Source: Ophioderma brevispina (taxonomy: Eukaryota; Echinodermata; Ophiuroidea; Amphilepidida; Ophiodermatidae). Taken from it: 64,000 nucleotides of DNA. Each line of letters opens with the position of its first letter. Within the stretch, counting starts at the first letter, position 1. The stretch is taken from positions 1 to 64,000 of the forward strand of contig JAMKCH010012373.1 in assembly GCA_023653785.1 (NCBI GenBank), given 5' to 3'. Position numbers and translations under genes: made by a program. Of this stretch, positions 1 to 13,485 are shown one piece after another. The notes under the pieces are model-generated. The model had not been told where the DNA came from. It made no database searches and saw nothing but the letters and a program-made list of their open reading frames with translations.

Positions 1-3000
1 TGGTTAAGCTCGAAAATGTCTGTGTCTCAGAAACGAAGGAATTTTGTAATTAGAATAATTATTATCGGGATCCCGGATAATAATTCAACGGCTGCTTGAA
101 ACGGCCTTCCAATGTGAAATAGCCGGGAAATAGCGCCATGTACGTGTCTCCGCTCATCCATTAGTTGTTTTATTGGTTCAGACAAGTCAAGTTAGAGGTT
201 ATTTTCTCGAGGTGGCATTATTTCATCATGGACGGATGCATAAACGTAGCATTTCCAGCTCTGCCGTTAAGTCCAATCTGGGATCCCAATTCTAATTAAA
301 AAATCGCTTATTTTATGATAAATATGCATTTTTTAGCATTCTGGTTCGCAGGTATAGTTTCCTAGACAATTACCAACGTAACTGTGCAAAAATATCAAAT
401 TTCGAAAATTGGGGGCGCTCTTCAAAAATGTGCCAATATTGCTTTAAGTTATTATTGATATTGCTAAAATCTTCGAAAATTGTTCAAAGCTTATTGCACT
501 GAAATAGTCGGGGTTGTCAATCAACATTAATATTAAGCAAAGTCAGTGTAACTGAAGAAACCGCTGAATAATATCAAGAAAAACGGTTTGTGCTTTAATT
601 ACCATCTCTCGACATTTTCCTAAGTATTCAATGTCTGAGTTTGTCATTATTGTGTTAATACGAGAGACTCCTGGCAGAAATTTGGTGTACAAAGTTGAGT
701 GATGTCTTTATTGACAAAGACCTTGTTCGGCTTCGTTCAAAGTTGTTTGCTTACACCAATTTCTGTCAGGAATGAGGTGTTCATTGATGAAGATTTTGCA
801 GTACAGGGGTTATCTTTCAATTTTTTTTTTTTGCAATTTTTTTAATCATGGCCTCTATTTTGCATTAGCTCATGTAGCGCGAGAGATGTATATGGGCAAG
901 ATCCTCCTTAGCGTCTTCATTGTATTGATGCCAAAATTTCTAATATTGTCACTCCTTGTATACTGCTCAACACTATCGTATTTAGCCATGAAACTTTCCT
1001 TGTTCAACTGCGATTCAACTGCGATTTTATGATATACAGTTTACTCTTCTAACACAGTATGGTAAACACTTTGTGAAACTCCCCCAGCCAGTGGGGTAAC
1101 GAGCTCTTCTTTCGGGGGAAAAGGGGGGGGGGGGCACATATATTTTCAGGGGGGCAAGCATATATTAAAATTTGTTAGTATAGTATATGGCCTATGTAAA
1201 TCACTAATTTTTCAGGGGGCAAGATTCCCCACAGGGGGCAGCTTCCCCCGCCCCCCGGTACGCCACTGCCCCAGCTCAATTTATTTCCTTGTTTAAATCT
1301 CGAGAATGCGACTCCTAATTCCGACTTCAATCTCGCCACCATCGTTAGAGCTTGATTTTGCCTCGTCAGGAATTTGTGAAATTGCGAGAACTTGATTTTA
1401 TGCTTCTTTGAATCTCTTTTTGGCGTACTAGTAGTGTTTTGAGAAGCAATGGCCTTATGATTACATTTATACCTATAATGCATAACCAAATAACAGTCTC
1501 CGTTTCCAACGACATCAGTACCAGTCAATCAAAGTAGTTCCCAATTTACAGCTCAGAAGTATAGTTCAAATCAAATTTGAAGTAAACAAATAGGCCCGTA
1601 TTCCAGAAACTTGTTTAGCTGAACGTGATTTTAGCTTAAAATCTCCGTAATTTAAAATTGCGTTTGAGCAAAACACGTTTAATATTTTTAACCGTTTGCT
1701 TACTTAAACAGAAGCTTTAAACACGAGTAACATCGTCGTTATTTAAAGACGCTAACTTCAGTGTATAAAAGGCCGTATTGCCTTTTAATGGTTGAGCGCA
1801 CAAAGTGTATTATGGCTTTCCGTAGCGTTTAAGGTGCTACACCAACTGGGCGAGAATGGCGTGCTGTTGTCTATTGGAGTGTGCAATGAACCGTGCATTT
1901 GGCGAAAACACACGTGCGATTTATTGGTACATCTATCGCACATATAATAAGAAATATCCCGAGAAAACGTACCAATTGTTTTCATGGCCCTATGAGTATT
2001 TTCCTTGGCGAAAAAATCCAGATTGATTCCGACCGAATATACATAACTGTACAACGATCATGGAACTACCATTGTTTATTCCCTGTGGTATATTTACAAC
2101 GCCGCATGCAATGAAACAGAAGCCAGCGAAAATAAATCCCATACGCGCCTATATCACGTGCAAGTTTGCACAAGTAGCTCATCCTTTGAACTTCGTTGAG
2201 CACACAAAGATAGGAGCGAAGTATCGTTTAGAGTTTTATTGCAAAAAACCTACACTCTTTAAAACCCCAGTGCTATGAACAAATGTTAAGAGGGGTGTTT
2301 TAGATATCATTTTGTGATTACAATGTTTTAGTTGGCCTAAACCTACAATCCATAAAACAGTGGCCATTTGAACAGGGGTCAGCGTATCTTTAGCTTTATC
2401 GCAGGTCGCACTGTACCCAGGGGGTGAGACCCATTCAAAACCAGTCGTTCCGTGCTGGGCGCTGACATTTTGAATTTGCACGGAATTAATTATTAGTTTG
2501 GGTGCTTGTAATACACACATAATGTCAATTCGATACAAACAATCCGCCAAATTATCAGTTGTTGGATGTTGGGTGCTATTGGGTGGTTAAATTTTTGTCC
2601 TACCCATTGCTACACAACGAATGAAATGACGCGTCAGTTGTCTTGATTTAATAAACCGCCTCAATGAATACATCTTTTCACCTAAGCGCGCATTGCATTT
2701 GAGAAAAAGAGTATCTGAGCCAATGATCCAGGTAGACTATTATTACACCTGGGCACCCTCGAACACATTCATTTGTATCACTACCGATGTTTATAATATG
2801 CAAAGCGCACCCAAAGTAATGTGGAAGAAGCGGAGGCAGCCATTGCTTTCTACTGTTGGTACTCTATGTTTGCTTTGTGTTCGGCAAAACATGCTAGACG
2901 ATGATTTCTAAAGATTACGTAACGTTTTGCCATACAATGGATTGGCTACACAACAGTAATTGTACACTCTCTAGATGACATGGGAGCAACGGGCGGGCAT

Positions 3001-4096
3001 CTTGGTCTAATACCGAACACAATACATTCCCAGAGACACCTGTGTTAACAGAAGTTGTATCCCGGTGCACGTTTTAGAGACATGCCAGCCCATACGCGCA
3101 ATACATGAGCTCACTGAAGTTTGGCTTGATTCTGTAGGTCTGTTACGGTCGCTTTTCCACATTTTCAATGGGAACGATTTTGTATAAATGACCGGCTCTT
3201 ATCCACCTGCTTGGGCTCTTTTTTTGGATGACCAATATGCCGTCAGTGCTTAGTACGAAGCCAGGTTTCAATCTCATTTGTATAGAGATCAGTGTTTCGA
3301 AACCCACTAATGCGCGGTTCAAGCATCTACGTACTTTTCATGTACCGAGTAGCGCTTCTTTATATGTTAGAGTTTACTAATTTTATTTTGAAACTAATTC
3401 CTCAAGAATCCGAGGGCTCATTTTAATAAAAATTAGCACAAATGTATCCATTTTTGATAAATTTATATATTTTAAAGGAAAACGTTAACTGAAAGCTGTG
3501 GTTTAAATCCCCATGTTAAAAGTAAACTGCGATAGTCTTGTCATACAGGCCAGAACTTGACTAACCACCGATATCTTTCAATTGGTGGAAGACTAAACTG
3601 GTTGTGGCCAAAACTGATAGCGTAAATAATAAACGGGCGGGCTTCTTAATTCGTCTACTGCTTCGAAAGTTAAGCATGTAAAAATGATGTTTTTTTTCGC
3701 AAGAATACTCCAATGACCATGCAACATTGGTTACGTCATAGTTAGGGATTTTCAGTATATATGTGCCGATAGATTTATACCAAAAAAATTCCTTAAACAG
3801 CCCCGTACCTAGTTTAATTCGATACATTTTGGCGGAGTTAAAATTGCGTTAACTTTCTGGAATTGCGTTCCTTAAGTCATACGATAGCTAACATTTAAAA
3901 GTTTGTGAGCTTACAAATAGCCACTAACACCTTTTTGGACTACGGGCCGCCATATCTTTTAAATAAAAAAGTTGGTGTGAGTGAATAGAAAAAGATCTTG
4001 CGAAGTAGTACCGGTGTAATAAGATGATAACTTTAACACCACATCTCTCGGGAGAGGGAATGAAGGATGACGGGAAGAGGGGAAGAAAGAAAAGTC
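1..4096. other. No gene seen; AT-rich flank with minor repeats
   Basis: No convincing exon. A G-rich dispersed repeat at 1080-1275 (GGGGGCAAG, ending ACGCCACTGCCC) resembles sequence at 41265-41295. GGCCCGTATTCCAGAAACTT at 1592 looks like a MITE end without a clear partner. Open frames here are short and lack domain content. Confidence 0.5.
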
Positions 4097-4176
4097 GCCA
4101 TCGGGTGGGACTCGAACCTAGGGCCTTTTGGACCCGTCCATGACCGGGAATTCCACGCTACGACGGTGTCGATGGC
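4097..4176 (-). repeat. tRNA-like sequence (tRNA pseudogene or SINE head)
   Basis: On the minus strand an 80-nt stretch has a perfect 7-bp acceptor stem (GCCATCG / CGATGGC), an A-box-like TCGTAGCGTGG and a B-box AGGTTCGAGTCCC. A CCCG/CGGG stem carries a loop containing TCATGG. The T stem pairs poorly, so a functional tRNA is unlikely. A tRNA-derived SINE head or tRNA pseudogene fits better. Confidence 0.5.
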
Positions 4177-4509
4177 CCGGCCCACGATTCGTGCCCATGA
4201 GTTTTGGTTTGATGACGTCATCGTTACATTCTGGACTTAGTGCATTCTCTTACTCAGTGCTGTGAAATTTGTGAGATTAGTTGTGTTAGGGTAGTGAGAT
4301 AAAAAATCATGGTTAAAATTATACACGCATGATGTCCGACAACATCGGCGACCCCAAAATAGGCAACACCTGAAAAAATTGTTTCAAAATTGATCAAAGT
4401 GCTTTGTTATGTATTAAATCTGAGAGTGTATTCTTCAAAAAATCCAGAAAAATAGCCATTGGATTGCGGACTATTGATTGCATACAGTCAACGCTTTCAT
4501 GTGTTTGAA

Positions 4510-4845
4510 ATATAATAATAATAATAATATTTGTATTTTAACGCGCGACTACACCCACGGAAACGTGCTCAAGGCGCGGTGCGGCAGCCATGAAAGGCAA
4601 TCAGCACATCAGAGAAACCATAATACCAGAACAGATTTATGACAAGAAGCTCGATTTAGAAGCGGAGGAAACAGGAGTACCCGGAGGGAACACCTGCGGG
4701 AAACGAGTATGGATCGAGAAACCAAATTCACATAAAGCCACCGAGAACGAGCCCCCTGCCGGACGGGAATCAACCCGAGACCTCATGGTGAAAGGGAGAG
4801 GGAAGTACGCGCCGCAACTCGTTCCCCCAATAAAAAATATAAAAT
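4510..4845. repeat. Degenerate dispersed SINE-type repeat
   Basis: It begins with a (TAA)n run, then CGTGCTCAAGGCGCGG, and ends with a GGAGGGAACACCTGCGGGAA ... GGGAATCAACCCGAGACC tail. Such CGGAGGAAACCC...GGGAATCGAACCC stretches are common tRNA/SINE-derived repeats in invertebrates. The GCCTTGAGC phrase recurs, inverted, at about 25508. An 85-codon open frame here is repeat sequence, not a gene. Confidence 0.5.
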
Positions 4846-7034
4846 AAAATAAAAGACATGAAATAATTCCACATATATATTCAAAACTGTCATTACAGTG
4901 AAGTTTACGACAAGAGAGACAAAGACAAACTACAGAAAATACACATGCTTACTATAAAATAGGGCGGACTGGAAAGTACAAGAAAAAAGAGAAGGACACA
5001 GACAGATAAAAAAACAAAGAAAAACATTTAGATAAATCGAACAAAGACCGATAAACAGATTTTAGCAAAGACACAGAACAAAAGAGACAGAAAAGCGGAA
5101 ATTCAGGCATGAAATGCCAAAACAAAGAAGACACAAAAAATAAAAGAAACCGTTTCAGAAACAAAAAGGAATGAAAAGAGCTTGTAAGTCAGTAAGGCGG
5201 AAAGAAAAGAATCAACTGAAAGTGGCATGGGCTGATTCTAACAATTGCATGTGTTTTCTTTTTATTGGGAGTGCTTTGAATAGTTATCGTCCCAGTAGGA
5301 ATTATTCTGAATTTGATCAAAATGAACTTCGAAAAAAAACGTATAACATGTATAAATATAAGTTTTCTCTGAAACTAAGTTTAACTAGAAGGTAGGAATT
5401 AGCACGCATTCATACCAATTGCCAACGCTTCTATAGTTATCGTATATAAAAATTGTTTTGTTAAAAATCAAGCGGGGGAGGAATGATATCTAAATGGTCA
5501 ATGCCCCATTATGTATAGTTAAATAATCCCCTACTTAAGACAAACGATTTTTACTGATGGAGAGGAGGTCCAGAGAAGGAAAAGAATAATTTTTGTCATC
5601 TTTTTATCTGTGACTCTGATAAGTCAGCAAAAGGACCAAAAAATAATTGACCCCAAATAGATGATGAAATGCGGCACATTCATAGCTAGTAAAATTATCA
5701 TAGGGCGCGGACATGGAAAAGACTTTAACCTTTACATTTGGAACTTTGTTGTAAATGGTTTTAAAAAATTACACAGCCGGAAATCATATAGACACAAAAA
5801 ACAAAGCCAGAACATTAGTCATCCACTTATACACTGTAAACCCCTGAAATTCTTGAGTGACACTTAAAGATTGTTTGTCAGCCATGTGATTTTATCATTA
5901 CCTGAAATGTATATTGCGGCAGTTAAATCACGTTAATTCAACTTTCTTAGTCTTTCAGTGAAATGCCCTACCCACATTTTTGTAGTGGTACCCACGGAAA
6001 GCACTTTGGGTGTATTTTGCAGCGTTTTGGGTCTAGTTGCAGTCTCCATGCTAATGTATTCATTAGACCTTAAAAGACTCTGACATAGGATATCCCTAAT
6101 ATTTTTATGTAAAAACCCGGACCTTTTGGTAGTGTGGTACCCGAAAAAAAAACACATTGATTGCAAATTATTGTGGGGTGTTTTTGGAATACTTAGTTGC
6201 ATTTTTTCATGCTGAAAATGTAAAATTATTGACTTTAAATCACAAAGTCTAAAAGAGGATATTCCTAACCCTTTTGGGTAAAATCACGTAACTGGCACTT
6301 TTTGGCGTTAATAAACTACTCACCACAATCTTGAGTGGTAGTGGTAGCCTCGGAAAAGAATTATGGTTGCTTTTTGATGTGTTTTGGTGGTTTGGTTTAG
6401 TTGTATTTTCCATGCCTAAAGAAATGTATCATTTGACCTTTAAATTACTGAAATAGGTATTCATTGCATTTTCGGTCAAAACCGACAACAATATATGGTT
6501 AAACCAAAAAATCTTTAAATTTTTTTAGGTGTTTTGAATACTTAATTACGTTTCACTACAGGAAAAGGTACGATTAACTTTTAAATCAATAATATAGGAT
6601 ATTCATAACCCTTTTTGTAAACAAAAGGCCCCCTTGGTAGGGCCAACCCCCGGGAAATATTTGGGCACATTTTTATCAAAAATCGCTTTCGTTCAGATCG
6701 TGTTCAGCGGAAAAAAAAAAATTCGGTCTTGAAGAACTCTTCATCCAAAAGAGGACAACATTCCCCTTGAGGGGTTTATGAGAACGACTTAGTAGTTGAG
6801 GACTGTATATATGAATGAGATGAAACTATCCGGGTACCAACGGCCAAAAGTGTGGGTGGTTATCAATCCAACTAAGTCGTTTTTACATGAGCTTCCTCGT
6901 GATTTTTAGACATTATTTACGATTAATATAAACCGAATTTACTGAAAATTTTCAAAAAAAAAAAATCCTAGGTACATACAGAGTGCAACCCACAGAGAGC
7001 ATTTAAGGTAATTCGTGCAAATGAGATCTGAGCT
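4846..7034. other. No gene seen
   Basis: A-rich GACA/AAGA low-complexity at 4905-5170, then diffuse repeats at 5930-6650. In the latter, a phrase of the type TTTTTGG(T/A)GTGTTTTG...CATTTGACCTTTAAAT recurs about every 220-350 bp. No exon recognised. Confidence 0.45.
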
Positions 7035-7640
7035 CAAAGTCCGATTGTGTCCGTCATTTTTAACTTTAAAGTAACATAATTATATAATGCTTAGTTCAAT
7101 CTTTAATTTGTTGCAAAGATCATTCACGTCGGTTAGTTGCAAAGATCATTCACGTCGGTTAGTTATAGACCGAGCTACAGTCGTTTGGATCACCGTCCAT
7201 TTTTCGTTCTGCCCACGGATTCACATAAAATAAACTGCGTTCAGCGAAGCAAATCAGTGCTCGGAAGGAAATAGGGCTATTTTTTTGACTGCAGATGTGA
7301 CGATATTTAACACCACAAAATCCAGTCACAATTTCCATCGATGCCCTCTAAACCTTTCAAAGTCCTCATCACTCATTGAATGAGTCATACCATATCAAGG
7401 AACAGACATGATCGGTGACAATCTTTTGAGGTTTGGAGTATTCAAATGGAGGAAAGCCGACTACTTGATTCAAAAGGCTGTAGCTCGGCCTGTACTGGAA
7501 TTATCTTTGCAGCAAATTAAAGATATGATGAAAAAAGCTTAACCAATGACACACATATGTTAGATGTTAAATATATGGTACTTAAACATTCAAAACGGCG
7601 GACACAATCAGAGTTAAGTTTTATCACTCACCCATAATAA
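7035..7640. mobile_element. Degenerate copy of the TA-flanked mariner-type MITE
   Basis: A diverged relative of the element at 9822-10275. It shares GATTGTGTCCG, TGCAAAGATCATTC, GAGCTACAGTCGTTTG and GGCGGACACAATCAGAG in the same order. It has an internal tandem duplication of GTTGCAAAGATCATTCACGTCG at about 7110-7155. Confidence 0.7.
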
Positions 7641-7700
7641 AATAACAGGGTTTATGCTTTTCGTTCCATCCCATTTTCTGTAGACAATCCAGAGACATGC

Positions 7701-7928
7701 GTTTCACTCTTTTAGAGCGACTACAGGGCCCACTCTGAAAAGAGTGAAATTTCACACCTTTCAAAGAATACTTTTTGGCTCAAATTTACTCTTTTTAATT
7801 AAACAAATGATAAAATCATATCATTTTGTCAATTATCAAAATAAAATTTGACCTAAAAAAAGGTGTGAAATTCACTCTTTTCAGAGTGGGCCCTGTAGTC
7901 ACTCTAAAAGAGTGAAATTCACTCTTTT
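7701..7928. mobile_element. Foldback MITE with long inverted arms
   Basis: Arms of about 60 bp read TTTCACTCTTTTAGAGCGAC then TACAGGGCCCACTCTGAAAA, and the reverse complement follows after a short AT-rich centre. The element is non-coding and is probably a TIR transposon derivative. GAGTGAAA is itself repeated within each arm. Confidence 0.8.
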
Positions 7929-7984
7929 GCATTTAGAGAGATACGCCCATTTTAGCCCACCAAGCGTTAGTACTTAAGGAATTT

Positions 7985-8125
7985 TTTGCATAATCATGAA
8001 ATTTCTTGTGGTTCTTGAACTTTTGGAACACTTTTTATCCCAAAGTACGGGCATGTATTTAGTACAGCACAGTATAGGCACATTGCAATGCTTTATGGGA
8101 TTGATTCAAAACACCCTCTGAGATT
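7985..8125. repeat. Dispersed repeat, copy A of 57800-57965
   Basis: Same ordered phrases as 57800-57965, including GCACATTGCAATGCTTTATG and GATTCAAAACACCCTCTG. It directly abuts the TTAA-flanked MITE at 8130. Confidence 0.65.
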
Positions 8126-8129
8126 ACAC

Positions 8130-8484
8130 TTAAAGACACTATCAGTGATTTGAAAAATATTTGAAATTTGCAGGAATAGCTTCAAAGTGAAGGATAAGTC
8201 TGTAGAATTCTCATAAGTTACCTTTTCCGGCTGTAGAATTGGAAGAAAGGGAAGAAAACGGCAGTATTCCAAGATACGATTCTCCATTCAATTACGTGCT
8301 GTAGTAAGTGTCCGTTCGGACAGTAATGACTAAAATCTCCGATTCTGTCCTTATTAGGTAGCTTCTGGTCTTATCATTTGCAGGGTATGTTAGGATACCT
8401 GTACTTGTTACGTACATGCTAAAATCTGATTTTTTATGATTTTTTCGATTTGCTGATTTAGCAAATCACTGATAGTGTCTTTAA
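8130..8484. mobile_element. TTAA-flanked MITE (AGACACTATCAGTGATTTG ends)
   Basis: Ends are AGACACTATCAGTGATTTG and its reverse complement CAAATCACTGATAGTGTCT, each bordered by TTAA. Diverged copies lie at 18385-18762 and 49587-49957. TTAA duplications are typical of piggyBac and Kolobok superfamilies; which one applies here is not determined. No coding sequence. Confidence 0.75.
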
Positions 8485-8625
8485 TGAGGTCTACCGCCTT
8501 TCTTAAAGTATCTCTGATTGGCCGATTATATGATATAGCATGATATAATCTCCGAGTAACCAATCAAAAAGGGCCTCATATTTTTGTACAAACCTTATGC
8601 ATTTCTTACCATGTCTCTGGTTGGT

Positions 8626-8838
8626 TACTGTAAAAGTGGAAATTTTCGCGCTACATTAATTTTCGCGCTTTTCGCGCACTTCTGAGCTAGCGCGAAATTA
8701 AAAACTTGCGAAAATGTTTATTTTGTGTGTAGGTCTATGTAGGATAGCTGAAAAGAGCGAGTTTAAAAACAAGCAAAAATGTTAAAAATGACAGAAACGC
8801 GAAAAATTACACGCGCGGAAATTATCACTTTTACAGTA
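8626..8838. mobile_element. TA-flanked MITE with TACTGTAAAAG ends
   Basis: The left end TACTGTAAAAGTGGAAATTT and the right end AAATTATCACTTTTACAGTA are inverted, with GCGCG just inside both arms. The interior repeats TTTTCGCGC phrases. A TA target-site duplication suggests a Tc1/mariner-type non-autonomous element. Confidence 0.7.
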
Positions 8839-9821
8839 TTCATTGACTGTGTTATTTGATGTATTTAGCCAATCAAATCGGCCGGTATACCTCAGGGGGT
8901 TAATTCATAAAGCAACTCATGAAGGTGAGAAAAGGATTTGCATGATATCATAAGTGATCTGGAAGAAGTGACTGTTGAAATACGAAATGACATAAATGGT
9001 TCATTCTGCAAGAAAAACGAAATCACCACTGTTTGCTTGCAGCTACAAGCCATCACGAAGTTATTGCGCAATTTCAGGTGAAGCTTGAAAGAAGCTGTAC
9101 TCCATATCACCATACCAGCAACAAGAATAAAATTAAAAACGAAACATTTGAGATGAGATGATAATGATTACAACCAAACATAAATCATTTTCAACATGTT
9201 CAAAGGAATTATAATTGCCCAAAAGTTATACACAAAAGTAATTGAAACATACTGCAGTTGCCAAAAGCAAATGAGATGAAAGAGAATTACAAAGCATGGT
9301 TCTTACTCTTTAAACTGTTATCAGTCTTTAAGAATACACTCTCTGATTTCATGTCTAGAAAGCAATTCCCTGATTCTACCACTTTGAAGCTGCCGTTTGT
9401 TGAGACGCAACAACAGCTCGGACCCCATAATACAATAGGCGATCATCTTGAGAAACACATTGCATTGTAGACTCGGTCCTTAACGTTTTTATTTTATGAT
9501 GATCCAACTGTCTTTGTACATTGCTTATTTCTTTATAACATTCACCTAATAAGGTTACCTTCTTAAATTTGATATCCTGTATGTGTAATTTGCTTTGGAG
9601 TAATGCTACTGTATTGTGTGTCCCACCAGAGAAGTCCCACATGACAGTTATGTAATTTCATACGCCACCCCGTGAAACCGATGCGTGGCGTACAATTTTA
9701 CTATGGACCTAAGACGCTCACTCATCATATTAACACCCATCGTAGCTTTGCATTATTTGGTAATGTTAAAGATGCATTTTCTGATCCTAGCACCCTTATT
9801 TTTTGTTTCTCGTTCATTATA

Positions 9822-10275
9822 CAGGGTGAGTAAAAAAAAAAACTTGACCCTGATTGTGTCCGCCATTTTGAATTTTCAAATAATATATATCTAACATATG
9901 TGATATCTACGGAAAGCTTATTTCATTAGCTTTAATTTGCTGCAAAGATCATTCCAATCGGTTAAGTACAGGCGGAGCTACAGTCTTTCGAATTAAGAAT
10001 CTGCAGTGAATAAATAGCCTGATTTTCTTCTGGACACTGATTTCCTTCGCTGAACGCCGTTCATTTCAATGTGAATCCGTGGACAGAGCAGAAAACCGAC
10101 TACTTGATTCAAACGACTGTAGCTCGGTCTATACCTAACCGATGTGAGTGATCTTTGCAGTAAATTAAAGATAATGAACCCAGCTTTCAGATGATACCAA
10201 ATATGTTAGATATATGTTACTTAAACATTCAAAATGGCGGATACAATCAGGGTCAAGTTTTTTTGACTCACCCTG
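9822..10275. mobile_element. Mariner-type MITE with CAGGGTGAGT ends
   Basis: Terminal inverted repeats of about 55 bp (CAGGGTGAGT...CTTGACCCTGATTGT and its inverse) are flanked by TA. The phrases TGTCCGCCATTTTGAA and TTCAAAATGGCGGATACA form the inner arms. Degenerate copies lie at 7035-7640 and 41503-41620. No transposase frame remains. Confidence 0.8.
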
Positions 10276-10984
10276 TACATCTTTGAAAAATTTACTTCCA
10301 AAGTTCCGGTCAATCTGATGGTGTTTTGAGTAAATGTAATCCAATTGGTCACTGTTTGTAATTTATATAAAATAAAATACGAATTTCTTCCAGAGTAGAT
10401 CAAATTTGCATTATCCTGATTGTAAGATAAAACACACACATACTCTAAATAGGTCAACGATTCAGATGGTATCAATATCTCAACTTTTTTCAGGTACAGT
10501 CACAGTCCGGTATACAGTAGGGGGATATAAGGCTATGAATCACTAAGTGAAAACTTCTGGGTCAGCTTGCTAAATTTAGTGAATAAGCCCAAATCTAATC
10601 GTGCTGAAAAAAATGTTTATGTTACCGGGTGTTTTGATTGTATCATTGTTGTTGCTTGTTGATATTGTATTCTTTTTATTTGCAACATTTGGTGACTCAT
10701 ATCAAACACACCTCAACATTTTCTCCACCAACGGACAGTACAGAGCGAAACGATGTCTCGCACATATCCCATACACACCACACATACACACACAACAAAT
10801 GTCACGCATACATCATCATACATACATACACCGTACCCCCACCAATACATACTAAAACAGCATTTATAGGCACCATTCAAAATAATCAAAGCGCCAACAA
10901 AAAATACAAGCAAACAACCGAGTCAATATGATAGATACAAGTGGGACTTCAATCCCTTTTTGAAGCTGATAATTGTACAGCCTC

Positions 10985-11340
10985 CAAGGGCGTTACGCAG
11001 GATTTATTTGGGGGGGCGGGGTTGCGGGACTTCATAAAAGTGGACCTTTTTTGGTTTTAAAAGTGGACCTAACCCCTGAAATGTTCATTTTTTGGACTTT
11101 CTGAACATTAATCACCAAAACAGTGGAGTTTCTTTGGAAAAATTTTCTTAATTTTGGCCTTTTAACAAAAGATTCAGCAAAAAAAGTGGACCTTTTCCCT
11201 TTTCATGGAATGGGGGGGGGGGGGGGGTTGGTTAGGGGGGGGGGGGGGTGTTTAGTAAGGCCAGACAGACACATAAAAGATTGTCCCCAATACGATTTTT
11301 TTTGCAAAACCGTGAACGGTACGAAAGTGTTTATCATGAT
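10985..11340 (+). repeat. Dispersed 'AAAAGTGGACC' repeat with poly-G core
   Basis: Repeated AAAAGTGGACC phrases around a long interrupted G run (11211-11248). An inverted relative lies at 14905-15180, sharing GTCCACTTTT, GAAGTCCCGCACCCCCAAA and AATAAATCCTG. It is non-coding and probably a low-complexity part of a transposon family. Confidence 0.65.
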
Positions 11341-12440
11341 GATCGTTTGACGACCAGTGGTGACATTTGCTTTACTGAGCAATAAAATCGGCAGGTATTT
11401 CGCGAGCACTTTCCTGTAGGCAGTTTGAAAAACATACAGACAGATCTTATATATTATAAGCTCACGTATAGAACCATGAAGATTATTAAGAGAGGGGATG
11501 CGACTATTACGCCTTTCTGCATTAAAAATTGAGTTCAAGCTTTGTTTGTGGAGTGAGTGATGAAGACGGTCGAGATCTGGATTGGAGAACCAATAAAGGG
11601 GGAATACATAGTTGGCGAGAAAGAATGAGACTGCGAACAACATGATGCTTTGTGTTCTGGTCAAGATATTTGGCAATACGACGGATGTTCTTATATGAAA
11701 GTTAACAGAGAATAAGGAGTTGATATGTTGAGTATGGACATGTGATCATCAAAATTATCATAGTGAGCACAGAAGTACTGGTTTAATAATGTCATTACCA
11801 ATATGAGTTCCACAGATGGTGCGTTATTGAGTCCTGAGATGTTCCAGCTATGAAAAATGCAGTCTTGCTGTGATCGAGCTTTAATTTTATTCTCGGTCAT
11901 CCAGTGACTGAGTTCGGTTTTATACACATTCACAGTTTTGGAGTGCCATTTGACATGCATTTGGTATTCTGGGGTTAAAGAAATGTATATTTTGTATCGT
12001 CGGCATAAAATTTGGAAATTTAGCATTGTATAAGAAAATTTTGCCCACAGGCGATTATATAAAAATAAACCCAAGCGTGGACCCCATACAGACCCTTGAG
12101 GAACGCAATATACAATTTATGCATATCAGAAAAAAACATGGTCAGAGCCATACCAGTTTTGCCCAAGTATACTCAAGACGTTTTAACAGCAAAGCATGAT
12201 CATTGTTCCAAATGCTGCAGACAGGTCACGCATTACAAGAAAGGTAACTTCTTGCCTGTCTACAGCATTGAGACAAGATATCGCTTTGCACTTTGATAAA
12301 AGCAGGAGGTTTCAGTACTCCTGCGCGAACAACATAGGCAGATTGATACATTTCTATGAGATTGTTCCGATACAAGTATTGTTTGAGCTGATGCAGCTAC
12401 AGAAGGAGGAGGCGCTATACCACATCATGTACAGGACTAA
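11340..12440 (-). pseudogene. Non-LTR retrotransposon reverse transcriptase remnant
   Basis: On the minus strand, fragments in shifting frames match a reverse transcriptase of the CR1/L2/Jockey kind. From the 5' side they are ALIKVQSDILS (about 12300), DLSAAF with NDHALLLKRLEYT (about 12170-12230), then YCVPQGSVWGPRLGLFLYNR (about 12050-12110). The last is the VPQGSVLGP motif. Downstream lie KFSYTMLNFQILCR and ELSHWMTENKIK, followed by the region usually found after the catalytic domain, ending near LAKYLPILLLSKANVTTGRQ. Stops and frameshifts make it dead. Family assignment is from motif style only. Confidence 0.8.
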
Positions 12441-13312
12441 ATAAAAAAAAATTAAATTAAATACAAAAAAGCTGCAAATCATGCAGCAAACAAAACTGTA
12501 CCAATCACTTCAATTAACATGTTAAAGGGAGTAGTTCTTTCAGTTTCGCTGCAAATTAATGGGAAGACGTTTTAGAGGGGGGGGTTTCTAACCCCCCCCC
12601 ACACCTTAGCGCACCAACGTGAACGTAAAGAGTGAAAACACCTTAGGAACTTAGGGCCCATACCTATTTACCTGGTCGAAGCTAAGCTGGGGAATCCCGC
12701 AGCACGCCAGCCTTCCCCAGCCACATCTTTTAGCAGCCTTTGTATATTTGCAATAATGACAAATATAATTATTACCATACAATTAATATGCTAATGTACT
12801 ATTCAATGGACACTAAAATGTCATTATTTATGTTATCCATTCAAAATTATTCTAATATGACACCGAGCTGTCATATACATGACAAAATGGAGGGAAAGCC
12901 TGGAAAAGCTGCTTCAAAATGTTTTAGCCCAGCTTTCCCCCTGCATTGCCCAGCCAAGCGCGACCATGTAAATAGATGGGCCCTTAATGTTAACGGTGCC
13001 CACCAATTACAACATATTACACAGCCAAAATCTTTTAGGAGTACCTTGAAGCCGTTGGTAGGGCACTGACAAAAGTGAACAGGTATCATAATGGGGGAAT
13101 TTGTGTGCCTCAGCGGAAGCCAATTTTAGCCAAATTGTAGTTCCAAAGCCTTCAAACTCTCGACATTTCAGTTCCTCTCAAAAAGAGACAAAATCAATCA
13201 TTTCCCAAGCCCCCAAGTTTGGAAATCATGGCCGCATATCCCTACCTGAAAAAAGTTCAGTGCCTCTCCCCCAGCGGGCTTTGAAGTATGATGGAGTGCC
13301 AACAGAGTACCT
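12441..13312. other. No gene seen
   Basis: Includes a short C-run/G-run inverted pair at 12577-12600. The segment 12870-13070 is open on both strands, but with no domain or splice support. Confidence 0.4.
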
Positions 13313-13485
13313 ATATACGGGAGTTTCCGTAACCTGACCCATCTGACACATTTTTTCTGATACACTTATGAATTTGGAAACCTTAATGGAATAGTCATGT
13401 GCTTTATTCCGTAAGGATTTCTGAATTCACAAGCGTGTCAGAAAAAGTGTGTCAGATGGGTCAGGTTACAGAAACTCCTCCATAT
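13313..13485. mobile_element. Short foldback MITE (TGACCCATCTGACACA arms)
   Basis: Arms of about 50 bp read GGAGTTTCCGTAACCTGACC and CATCTGACACATTTTTTCTG, and the inverse at 13430-13482. The loop is about 65 bp. Non-coding. Confidence 0.8.

Noticed and set aside
4097..4176. Functional tRNA gene
   Set aside because: The acceptor stem is perfect but the T stem pairs poorly and the length and loop are irregular; tRNA pseudogene or SINE head is more likely.
11203..11676. 157-codon minus frame as a host gene
   Set aside because: It is continuous with the reverse-transcriptase remnant upstream and runs into a poly-G derived proline tract.
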